Shown here piece by piece: positions 46,955-57,480 of a DNA stretch of 64,000 bases (position 1 is its first letter; every line of letters begins with the position of its first letter). A program made the translations under genes and the position numbers. Below the pieces are notes generated by a model. The model saw nothing but the letters and a program-made list of their open reading frames with translations. It searched no databases and was not told the DNA's origin. This DNA comes from Hymenoscyphus infarciens. Lineage: Eukaryota; Ascomycota; Leotiomycetes; Helotiales; Helotiaceae. Location of the stretch: positions 16,293 through 80,292 of the forward strand of contig LLCB01000265.1 in NCBI GenBank assembly GCA_001414345.1, written 5' to 3'.

Positions 46955-47523
46955 CAGCGTTTTAGATTTCCCCGCCTAAACGCTCCTAGGCATTAGGATA
47001 AGGAAGGATACCCCGCTATATTAGGATATGATAGGACAGGATAACTCTACTTACAGGATATGATAGGAGAGGAAGGACAATTATAAAAGAAGGATTAAAG
47101 TGGCTAGGAAAGCTAAAAATAGGGGCAAGGAAGGGAGAGGAGAGTAAGGAGTATAGGATAGGAGTAGCTAGGAGAGGAAGAGTACCTCTAAATAAAGTAG
47201 ATTAGTTTATAAAGAGGCGGCAGTGTAACTCCTCTTATAAACTAACCTACTTTACCCCTTATAAACTAACCCACTTTACGTACTTCTATAGGATAATATA
47301 TAAACCTTCCTATTCTCTCTACGAGGTACGAAAAGGAAATTAGCCTTATATAGGAGTAGAAGGGATAGGCGTTTTAAAGGCTAGGGATATGATATAATAG
47401 GCTAGGAGCGCTTAAAAGGGAGACTATAATAAGGAAGGATAGCCTTAAAAGTAAGGAAAGGCACGGATAGGAACCTTTAGGAAGGATAGGAATGCTAATC
47501 CGGCTGGGAAAGCAAAAACGCTG
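46955..47523 (-). mobile_element. Non-autonomous hAT element (569 bp) within copy 2
   Basis: Ends CAGCGTTTTAGATTTCCCC and GGGAAAGCAAAAACGCTG. The reverse complement matches the left about 260 bp and right about 260 bp of the 5.4-kb hAT at 39784-45189, so it is an internally deleted relative in opposite orientation. It is much less RIP-mutated. Flanks are TATCATAG and ATGTAGCA, not a clean 8-bp duplication. Confidence 0.8.
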
Positions 47524-47925
47524 ATGTAGCAATACTCGACACCCGTCTTTACCAAGATCTCCAAAATACTCTACCATTTTTCATCTATAATCGACCAGCC
47601 GGAGCAAGCGACAGAGAATCGGAAGCACGAAAATATCGTCGGGATGAAATGAGCTTCTGGTATAATTTCTTTTTTGGCACAGCGCCTTTTGTTAACGAAG
47701 AGCCTTACACAGACTATGAGGAATCACTCACTTCCTAAGTCCAATGCACATTTATGTCAGGGGCTGCTTGAAATCGTAAGATGGAGGGTTCTTTCTCGGG
47801 CACCCTTCTAGCTTGTCATGTTTACAATTCTCCTCTTCTTGAAGAATAATTCCAGTTTTCCAAAAAAATCTCGCACATTCCGGTGAGCAATGCCAAAGCT
47901 CCTTTCTTTTTGGAGGTGGGATATA

Positions 47926-48459
47926 CAGTGAGTTGCGAGTTAAGCTTGAATTTGCCCACTTTTTTTATAATCCGAGCCTTTTTTTTTTTCAAAGCTTTCT
48001 CTCTCTTTTCTTTAGAAGACAGAAAATAAAAGTACTCTAAAAGAGACAAGGCCTAGCTAGAAAAAAGCGCTATTTCTAATTATCTCTCTTCTATATTACT
48101 TATTAATTTAAAGTAAGTATAATAAATATAAACTAAAAAATAGATAATTCTTAAAAAAAAAACCCTTTTTTTAATTTTTTTTTACTACCCCTATATAAGG
48201 TCGATAAGGTCGATAAGGTACGCTAAGACCTTATAAAAATAAAGACAGATATAAAATTATCTGTTTTTATTATATAAAGTTTATAGAGTAATAGAGGACA
48301 TATAGAGCTCTCGTTCTCTGTTATCTAGAGTATACTAACATATGTTGTTATTAATAAATAGGTAAAAGAGTACCTAAAAAGAGGGGAAATCAAGGAATTT
48401 TTCAAAAAGCTCGGATCATAAAAAAGTAGACAAATTCAAGCTTAACTCGCAACTCACTG
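47926..48459. mobile_element. Mariner-type MITE, 534 bp, within copy 2
   Basis: About 41-bp inverted repeats start CAGTGAGTTGCGAGTTAAGC, with two mismatches, and each end is flanked by TA, the Tc1/mariner target. The interior is AT-rich with homopolymer runs and no coding frame. It separates the two halves of UBL-family copy 2. Confidence 0.85.
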
Positions 48460-49307
48460 TACTTGTGTACAAGATCAAGTTAATACTACCCGTCTTTCCC
48501 CCAAACCATTGGAATGGCTAAGGAGAGTGAAGGCCACCTATTCGAAAGTCACGCATTCCTGCTCCATCTTGTTTTTCCATCTTGAAACAAGTACCAATTT
48601 AGCTTACTAAAATTGCTCCACAGTAGTCACACCTCCTCTATCAAGGTAGACGCAAGGTGGACACAATACAAGTCTTTGTCAAAAGCTTTGATGGGAGTAC
48701 CAAGACAATAAACCTCCCTACCAAGACGAACGATAAATTCATTACTGTTGCTCCCTTTTTACGTATTCCCGCCAATAGGCTCCGACTACTTTTGGAAGGT
48801 AGAGAAATACATCGCAGGGATACGGCAGTCTTTTGGTATCAGTCACTCTTCCACGCTGCACGCCCTCGTCCGCGGAGTATTTTGAGGGATTGGGTATTAC
48901 AACTCAGAGGTTTTGTATCTCCTCTGAGTAGTATGATGTACAGTATTGAAGTCGCTGTTGTTTGGGTTGCATAGAATTAGGCTTTTAATAATTTCATGAT
49001 CATAAATGTTACTGGTTATTCGGCCGAAGAATCTCAAAAACAGAAAGAAGAACTCTTCACATCATGGAATTATTGGGGAAATAAACTTGGGATTTCTTTA
49101 TCATAGGTCAATTTGACTTGGACTTGTGTGAATTTCGAAAATCTACAATGCCCCTTTTCAGCATTTGCAGGCTCTTTTTTGTGTGCAAGGAAGAATTACC
49201 CATTGCTGCCAGAACTCTATTGCTTCCTATATTCCTACTTGCTTCACTATAAAGAAAACCTTTGAAATCAATCTCTTCTGAAAGGGTAAATAGAGTCTGG
49301 AACACAA

Positions 49308-49491
49308 AAAAGTGGTAGTGTTCGTACCAGCACCCAGCTCGTTGTTCCAACCATTTAGGGTATTTCAAAGTAGTTACCCCAGGTACTTTGAAGAATATAG
49401 AATACTAACCTTGGAGGCTTGGAATATATTGTCTTAGAAAGTTGGAACAAGGTGTAAGATAGACAGGTGTGAGACTAATATTTACTTACTT
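49308..49491. mobile_element. Short TIR element (AAAGYGGCAGTAAA family), copy 3
   Basis: Starts AAAAAGTGGTAGTGTTCGTA, shares CTCGTTGTTCCAACC with copies 1 and 2, and ends near ATATTTACTTACTTGG. Termini are more diverged. It lies about 290 bp upstream of UBL-family copy 3. Confidence 0.4.
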
Positions 49492-49779
49492 GGTGACATG
49501 ACCCGAGCACATATTTGCCAAGGCGTTGCTTCTCGAGATTCACCTCACCTTTGTTCTTGCCCTCCAAACACCGCGCACAACGCGCACTCGACGGCTTATT
49601 CTTTACTTCTCGCGCGCTCTTGACTCTCCACGGGTCCTTCATAGATCTCCATTCAAGTCAAGCACAACCTCCGTTTTGCACGCGGTGCTTATCCGGACAC
49701 TGGGTAACTTTTACCTCTGTCTCTATCTTGTGCCCAATACTGACCGCTTCTCCCAGAAATCCTCGTCTCCACCAAAAAC

Positions 49780-50703
49780 ATGGCATCTCAACAAGTAACC
49801 TCCGTTCTCACCCACTCTTCTCGTCCTGCTAGCAAAACCGGCCTCAATCGCAACGTCATCCATCCGTCTTACAATGAGTTGTTATCTCAGATTCCCAAGG
49901 AAGGGCGCGACTTTGTCACCAGTCTCTGCTTTTATAATTCAATGAGCGAAGCTGTGAGCCGGGCCAGAGCTGAGGGTTCGATCACTGTCGACATCAAAAA
50001 TGAACAAGCTGTTAGAGAGTTTAGCCGATTTCTCGCACTCAAGATCTACACGACCGATACTATCGCTGATAAGATCAGTCCTACAGCCCTCATGGATGCT
50101 GTATGGCACCAACTTATCCTCGACACCCAGGTTTATGAAAAGCTTCAGGAGACCATTGAATTCAAGCTTCATCATCGACCATCGGGAGCCCATGAAAACG
50201 AAGCCCGCAAGGTCCGCCTGGTCATCATGGAGTCCTTGTATCTCAGATTCTTTGAAGAAAAACCTCTTAGACCTGCCAACGATGCGTGTGCAGCTGGAAA
50301 TCTTCTCGAAAGCTCTTCAGGACCAGTCAACCGAGCGAGTGCTGTTTCTGAAAAGCAGGGAAAGAAAGCCAAGAGCAAGTAAGTTCTCGGGATCCTAGAT
50401 CCTCTCCAATTAAGCCAACAATTGTTAGACTAACACATGACCCATAGTCTTCAAGCCCATGTCATCCCGAATAGTACCACCATACATATGAGGACTCTTA
50501 CTGGAACAATAGTTACAGCAAGCGTGGACAACGACACTCCAAATGGCTGGGCCTATATCATGCAAGAAAAAGAAGGCATTCCTTCTTGCCAGATTCGTTC
50601 AATTTGGAATGGCCGAGACTTACAAGAACACGAAACAATTAGGAGCTCGGGGTTGGGTGAAGGCGACATTGTATGGATTACACTTAAGCTCAGAGGATGT
50701 TGA
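49780..50703 (+). CDS. WHxxILDT-domain/ubiquitin-like protein, copy 3, intact
   Basis: Two exons, 49780-50378 and 50448-50703, joined by a 69-bp intron (GTAAGT, branch gactaac, CCATAG), giving 284 aa. Residues about 28-165 form the family domain: REFSRFLALKIYTTD, SPTALMDAVWHQLILDTQVY (W-H at about 50104), FKLHHRPSGAHENEARK and MESLYLRFF. A Ser/Ala-rich basic linker follows. Residues about 210-284 are ubiquitin-like: TIHMRTLTGTIV, MQEKEGIPSCQIRSIWNGRD, LGEGDIVWITLKLRGC. The EKEGIP segment is nearly identical to that of ubiquitin. The tail ends RGC rather than RGG, so conjugation is doubtful unless the tail is processed. The best intact template for the family. Function unknown. Confidence 0.85.
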
Positions 50704-51857
50704 TTTTGGACGAAAGAAGTTCTGTAAGGCTTCTCGTTGTGGAACCGATTTTACAGGAAGTGATCTAGGAGTGGCGATGAGAAACCAAGTTGCATCAATT
50801 TCGTACTTTTCTTCTTTGCGGAAAAAGAGAAGAAACACACACTAGCTCAATGCCGATGATAGTTTTCGCGAATCTTGTGTGGTATTCGCATTTGCAGTGA
50901 GACTGAGTTGATGAACTCTTACTCGGTATCTAGCAACGTTGGGGCAGCCATTTGTGGCGATCAGTAAAACTATTGTATTAAATTCTCTCGCAGAATCATG
51001 AGTTGCCCCCGAATAATAAATATCTAGACATTGTCATTCTCTTAAATCGGTCGTAAAATAGTAAACTGACCTCCAACCGCAGAAACCCGCACCCTGTGGT
51101 GGTGGTTGAGTGGAGCTCATGAACCACCCTCAAAGCTACGCTTTCCTTTCAAGTTTAAGTTGTAACATACCTCCCTTCAAGTTCAATATTCTCAGCAATC
51201 TGCTCATCGATTCTGCTCCCAAGCTTTTGAGTTTACATTTAACCGAACAACCCTTACATGCTACGTCTCAACAGAGGTGAATTTCGACTCCCTTCTCGCC
51301 ACGATCCAAAGAAAGGTAACACCTACCACCCACACTCTCGCAAGTGAATGAGAGTGGTTCTAGCTGATTGTGGGGTTTTCAAGCCCCCCACAGTTTAAGT
51401 GGCGGGAAATAGGAATCTGACTTTCGACTTGATATTATACAGCACAACGCAAACGCAATCAAAATAGCTTAACCGCTCGAGTACCAATAGTTAGACTCCT
51501 CTTCCTTGATTCATAGTTTCTTTGTATTTTTCTAGCCGCATTGTGCTGAGATATACTTACTTCAAAGGTTGCTGGGGTCGCTAATTCCCGCCACTTATTT
51601 TGTCCACCGGGTGCCCGCCCCTCAACAACAACTGACAACCTCTACTCCGACAACACCACAACCATATTCCTTACCCTCACACCACACGGCGTCTGTATCT
51701 TTCAGAGAGGCGAAGGACATATTCCTTACCTCTCCTTTCGTGGTTCATCCATAGCTTGCTTGCTTTTCACTTTTGAAGGTAACCAATTCCCAACTCTCAA
51801 TACTTTTTACCTATCTAATCATTACCACAGCATCCAATCGACAAACTAGTACCCACC
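50704..51857. other. Spacer between copies 3 and 4
   Basis: Normal composition, no recognisable gene. It contains the 3' end of copy 3 and the promoter of copy 4, with pyrimidine-rich and CAA/CAC-rich leader sequence from 51590. Nothing else supported. Confidence 0.4.
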
Positions 51858-53284
51858 ATGCCACCCAAACGCGAGAGATCAGAGTCTGTAGAGTCTTACA
51901 CCCTTGCCGACGTCGAACTCCTCATGGTCGAGGCTCCTGTCCATCATGCCTTCAACGAGCTGATGTCGAACTCCCCAGAAAGTGTTGCCTTCCTCCACGG
52001 ACCACGCTTTTCCAACGCCATGAAGGAAGCTGCTATAGCAACCAACGCAGCTATCACCTTCAACATCACCACCGACCAAGCCGTCGAAGAGCTTCGCCGA
52101 TTTCTCGCTCTTAAGGTTTTCCTCCGCGATGACAAAACAGAGAAGCTGGGTCCTAGTTCAGTCATGGAGATCATGTGGCAGGCAGCAATACTCGATACTC
52201 AGCTTCACCAAGAACTTCAAGCGGTTTTACCCTTCTTTATTCATCACCGACCCGCTTCTGATGCCGAAGCCGAAGCCCGTAAGGTCAGCTTGATTACTAT
52301 GGAGTCTGTTTACCACAGATTCTTCGGTCGAGATCCCCTTGGTAAGACTCCATCCGACCTTCTCTCTATTATTTCAAGATTTCTTAGACAATATCAAGTA
52401 TTGTATGTGAACGTTTAGAAGAATTACGAAGTCGGTTGCCCTATTCTTCTAAACCTTCTTGGAAAATAGATGTACTTGTCCTGAACAATTTCGCACAATG
52501 CTTACAAACGGCAGGTGTACCCGTAGGAAACCCCGCCCCTCTTGCAGAGAATCGTCCTCGAAAGAAACCTCGCCAGATTACCGACTCCGCTTCCCGTCCG
52601 GTCCGACGCCGTGTTTCTCCCCATGTTGTTCGCCGCGAAGTTATTGAGTTATCAGATGGCGAGGATGAGGCTCCCCGTAACAACGGCCGCTCTGTTCCTC
52701 ACCAAGTTATAGCAAAGAATGAGGAGGATGAGGGATATAAAATCTTTCTAGAAGATGACAAGGATGATGACCCCCTCAACAACGGCCGCCATGTGCCCCG
52801 CCGCCTTTCTCGCCAGGTTTCTCCTCACCAAGTCGCGATAAAATTTGAGAACGAAGCCATCATCATGGCAAACAATGATGATGATGATGATGATTCAGTC
52901 ATTGTGGTAAAAGATGAAGTCGAAGTCATCGTGCTATCAGATGAAGAGGATGATGTTCCCCGCTTCAACGCACGCTCATATACTGCTCCACCACCTCTTG
53001 CTGCAACATCATTCGAGGACGCAGAACCCCCAAAGTTCGTTACTCTCTTTTTCGACGTCGGCTATGCACATCCAAAGCTTCGGGCCACGATGCGAGAGAC
53101 GGCGTCTTTCCAAAGAATTTACCGCCAGATCAAGGACCGGTTCTTCAAGGGCCATGTAGGTGAGATTGCAATTTGGTTTGATGAGAAGGTAGTCGATAAA
53201 CTCGATACTCCCCGCTCTTTGAAGATGAACGATGGCGTTACCCTATTGGTTCAGTCTGAGGAGATGGTACCTGAAAAACTCTGA
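51858..53284 (+). CDS. WHxxILDT-like domain/SUMO-like protein with SIM-like motifs, copy 4
   Basis: Two exons, 51858-52341 and 52515-53284, with a 173-bp intron (GTAAGA...GGCAG) containing a palindromic repeat; 417 aa. The N-terminal domain has EELRRFLALKVFLRDD, SSVMEIMWQAAILDTQLHQE (W kept, His replaced by Gln, about 52175), FIHHRPASDAEAEARK and MESVYHRFFGRDPL. The central disordered, acidic/basic region has two hydrophobic-acidic motifs, REVIELSDGEDE and VEVIVLSDEEDD, which fit SUMO-interaction motifs, plus Asp-runs. The last about 85 residues resemble SUMO/Rad60-type folds: VTLFFDVGYAHPKLRAT, IAIWFDEKVVDKLDTP, LKMNDGVTLLV. There is no C-terminal diglycine. Likely nuclear (basic KKPRQ, RPVRRR). 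Function unknown; a SUMO-pathway scaffold is plausible. Confidence 0.8.
52388..52500. repeat. Palindromic repeat inside intron of copy 4
   Basis: Arms GTTTAGAAGAAT and ATTCTTCTAAAC with outer GACAA/TTGTC form a hairpin. Aligns over about 110 bp with the repeat in RidA intron 1 and accounts for the extra intron length. Confidence 0.5.
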
Positions 53285-54476
53285 TTCTGATGTACTTTCA
53301 TCTCAATCAAGGACACCTAGACACATCTACACACAATGGCGGCGTTTTTCCCCCTTTCTTTTCAAAATGGAGTTTTACATACCAAGGGTTTAATTGAGAT
53401 ACTTGCACCAGGACGATGGAGGGAAACCCAGAATCTAGAAACGCGCAATCATCTCAATACTAAAAATGATCCAACTATACACACTTTCGCCACGACAACC
53501 TAACATGATCCATTCCCCCAAAATTAAAAACCATTGCTAAAATAAATCATCTCTCGACGACTCCCATATTCTCCCAGGGGAACACTTAAATTTGATAAAT
53601 AAAGTTAAGCACTAACCTGGGAAATAAAATAAGAAATAGCTTTATATACCTCGACAAGGCTAACAAAGTCGAACTCTTATCTATACGTAGTACTAGTAGC
53701 TACGAACCTATAGCTTTATCAAAACTATAAAGCTAATATAAGTAGTATAACGTTATAGTTTTAGTAGAGTACGAAACCTCTATAAAAGCTATAATACTAT
53801 ATTACTATATTAAGATTCGAATATAAGATCTATATAGCCTAGTTTAATAAAGTAAATAATATATAAAGCTAGTAGAGTAGAGCTACTAGTAAATATTATA
53901 TACTCTCTAATAGTATTAGCTACTATTTTTAACAAAATAAGTTTTATATATATTAATATTTAAACTAGAGAGTCTTCTCTTTTTAGATATATTTATAAAT
54001 CAATTTCTTTTATAATATATATAAGCTTTATCTTAAATAAGATTAAAGATATAATTTATAAAGACTTCTACTTATAACTAAGTTCTATATAATAACTATA
54101 AAAGCTTTAGAGTCTCTATTAATTATAATAAAGTAATAAAAGAAGATCTAGATAGTAGAAATAGAAGTATATAAGTAAAGAGAGCTTTATAACTAGATAA
54201 TAATAAAAGTAGTAGTAATATATAGCTCTCTAGACACTTAGCAGCTATAATAAGAGATAATTATCTTCTAGAAGTACTAGTAATAAATTATAAATAACTC
54301 TCTTTTATATATAAAGTATTACTTTATAGTTATAATAAAAGATTAGATATCGCTTTTATTATATAAGTAGAGTCGTCTATAAGCTTTTTAAAAGAATAAT
54401 TATATAGAATATAAGAGATTTTAATCTAAGAGAACTAGATACTTATAATATAGATTATATTAAAAAGTAGAATTTA

Positions 54477-55162
54477 TCTCTTTAGTTATTCTTATATTCT
54501 ACGTATAGACGTATTTAGTAGTCTAGTTAGTAACTACTCTTATTTAAAGTAGCTTTAGACTAAAATCTAGATAGATTTAAACTATAATACTACTAAACTA
54601 GTTTAGAAGTACTAAGATATTAAAATCTAAATTAATAGATATAGAGAAGTATCTAGATATAATAGTATAAACTAAGAAACGTTTATTATTACTAATATAT
54701 TCTTATATAGTTAATCTATTTTATCTATAAATAGTTCTTCTTATATACGTATATATATAGTATACTTCTAGAAAGCTTACTTCTTTTTAAGAAGCTTTTT
54801 AGTAGACTTTTTAAAACTAGAAGTAGTATTATTTTTATACTATTCTAGAGAAGATATATTAAGTAAAAAGACGAATTAAGAGATATAAAAGTAGTAGTAG
54901 AAGTAGTAGAAGTAAATAGAGAAAACTTAGCTTATATATTTATATTAGAAGCTAGTTTATACTAAAAGACTTATATTTTTAGTCGAACTTTTTAATTATA
55001 AGATAATAGATAAATAATTATTAAATTTCTCTATTATTATATATTTTAGTAAAGTTTAAAAAATAAAATAATAGTTTAATTATTTAGTTATATTAAAGTT
55101 AGAAATAAAGATTAGAACCGCGTTATACTAAGTTATATAGAGTATAAGAATAACTAAAAGAT
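54477..55162. mobile_element. TIR element (MITE family B), copy 2
   Basis: Starts TCTCTTTAGTTATTCTTATA and ends AGTATAAGAATAACTAAAAG-like. Aligns along its length with 10595-11272, including ACTCTTATTTAAAGTAG and GATTAGAACCGCGTT. The right end is more eroded. Confidence 0.6.
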
Positions 55163-57279
55163 TAGATAGTATATAAAATATAGATACTTATTATTAAGTA
55201 CTTATAGAGAGATTATACTAGCTAAGTCTTTAAAAGAGCTATTATAGATATATAATAATAGTAATTAACTAATTTACTCTCTAATTATAATAGTATAAAA
55301 TATATACTATAGGAGAAGAGGTATATAGAAGTACGTTTAAGACTAAATAACGTATATAAACTAAGTCGTAATAAGAATAATAACTAAACCCTTCCTAATA
55401 TAGCTATTAAAATAATAAGAGCTTTAAAGCTAAATATATAAAGCTTTAAAGTAAAATATATAATATCTAATCCTTACTCTCTTTAATATCTTCTTTCTTA
55501 TAAGTTATAGAGATATTAGTAGTTTTACGAATACTAATAATTTAGAATAGTATACTATTATATCCTCTCTCTTTTAAAAAGACTTATCTTAAGTCTTTAG
55601 TTATTAATTAGTATAGTATTAGCTTAGTTAGAGTATTATTTATGTATTTATTATAAAGAATATGAATTATCTACTATTATAGTGTCTAGTAGTTAAGATA
55701 GAGTTAATAGCTAGTAGTATTATTATTTATAGAATAATCGCTTTTTATTTACTATTATATACTATATAATAATAGATATAAATAGAAGAGAGGCTAATTA
55801 TTAGCTACTAGGTAGAAAGTAGTATACTATTATAGAGGTATTATATTCTTACTATTATTATATATTATAATAGTAATTATTAAGTAATAAATAATAATTA
55901 TAAAGTAATAGCTATTATTATAAGTAGTATATTAGTAGGCGACTTTTCTCTAATTTTCAACTTCTCTTCTTCTTTTCTTTTTATCTAAAATAATATATAT
56001 ATAGTAAGAATACCTTCTAATTAGGTATATTCTTATATACTAACTTATATCTTAGAATATCTATATATATTATATATATATATATAAAAGTAAGTCTTTC
56101 TCTTCTTAATTAGGCCTAATTTAGAGCTAATCTAATATAGTAAAATACCTCTTTTATATTCTCCTAGTATACTTCTAGCTATCTACTAAGTCTACTACGT
56201 TTAGTATCTTTAAGTAAAATCTTAGAATAGAGATTATATATATGCTTTTAAGAAGCTAAAGTCGAAGAAGTATAAGTACTATATAGAGTAGAATACTATG
56301 TATATCTTAGTAAGTTTAATCTTAAATATATATTAAATCTATTCTAACTTAGATAGTTACTATAGTTTATAAAGAAGGAGTTTAATAAGCTTAAGCTTAA
56401 GAAGGAGAAGAGAGAGATTAAGAAGGCTACTAAAGCCTTAGATAAGATATTAGTTATTACTAGTATAGAGGTACTAAAGAATAGTTTAGAGGTATAGTTC
56501 GCTCTCTTAGAAGAGACTTAGATACTTCGTACTAAGGTTACTATAAGTACCTCTTACTTATTAGAAGGGTTTTAGTTACTAATATTTAATAGTTCTTATA
56601 CTATATTATAAAAGGTAGGACCTCTATCTAAACCTAGGTTTAAGTCCTCTTTAAAGCTTATCTAAAGAGTTTATAGACGTCCTTTTCTAAGCTAGTTATA
56701 GAAGGTTACTAAGGTAAGAAGCGTACTTATAAGAAGGAGGTAGAGAAAGAGCTAGTTTAAGCTTCTTATACTTAAGAGAGTAAAGAGGATAATAAGTTAA
56801 AGAAAGAAGAGGCTATAGCCTAGAGAGAGTTAGTAGGCTCTATTTTAGTAGTAACTTAGTCTTAGTTCTTTACTTTATTAATTTTAAATATTCTTACTAG
56901 TTAGTGTTTTATCTTAGGTTTTTATTATAAGTTCTTTATTAAGAGTAACTAGAATTAAAAGATATAAAGTTTTATAAATTAACTCTTTTATCTAATTCTT
57001 ATCTAATTTCTATATATTAATCTATTTAAAGAGAAGTTAGAGTAGTCTAAGTTCTTTTAGATATTTAGTATAAAAGTCTCTTAGATAATATAGTAAACTC
57101 TAAAAATTATTTATAGAATACTAAGTAGGATCTAAATTATATCTAACCTATTTTATCTAGTACTATAGCTATCTTTTAAAAAGTCTACTACTAAGTATTT
57201 CTTAAATCTTTTATTCTTATATACTTTAAATAATATCTAGTAGAGGCTTTAGAGCCTCTTATCTTAGTAAAGAAGTATT

Positions 57280-57480
57280 TAGATCTTTTAAAAGTATATT
57301 AAAAGTAAAAATATTATAAATTAATAATCTTTTTAGAAGTTTTAGCTTATAAGAGTATTCTATATAATCTAGTATTTTAAAAGGTTCTATCTACTATTTA
57401 ATAAGCTTTTAGCTAGAATAATTTATCTTAAGATTCTTAGTAGATAAGTAGACTTTATCTCTAATATCCTAGTTAATAGC
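57280..57480 (-). pseudogene. Gypsy integrase C-terminal remnant
   Basis: The minus-strand translation with stops ignored contains KVYLSTKNLK, then a spaced PFKIL-like and NVFH-like pattern, as in the GPY/F region of Ty3/gypsy integrases. Not functional. Confidence 0.5.

Larger units (their letters stand above)
46582..48974 (+). pseudogene. WHxxILDT-domain/ubiquitin-like protein, copy 2, disrupted
   Basis: The start MPKRKRSSSTLSLSSSTSS leads into VHPAFAKLMHDSPDGSQF and EELRRLIALKVYSKD, then is cut at 46955 by a hAT-derived MITE. Coding similarity resumes at 47526 (VAILDTRLYQDLQN, then FIYNRPAGASDRESEARK) to a stop at 47736-47738. The core WH is lost at the junction, where about 40 bp are unalignable, and HH has become YN. 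The ubiquitin-like part lies at about 48657-48974 (IQVFVKSFDGSTKTINLPTK, LRLLLEGREIHRRDTA, tail LQLRGF) beyond a second MITE at 47926-48459. It reads on past the normal end. Probably non-functional in full-length form; a truncated product cannot be excluded. Confidence 0.7.

Noticed and set aside
48062..48440. Plus-strand AT-rich stretch as an independent RIP block or replication origin
   Set aside because: It lies wholly between the inverted ends of the mariner-type MITE and is explained as its interior.
39784..53640. Giant Starship-type mobile element carrying the UBL cluster
   Set aside because: No tyrosine-recombinase (captain) gene or element boundaries seen; the cluster is explained by tandem duplication with local transposon insertions.
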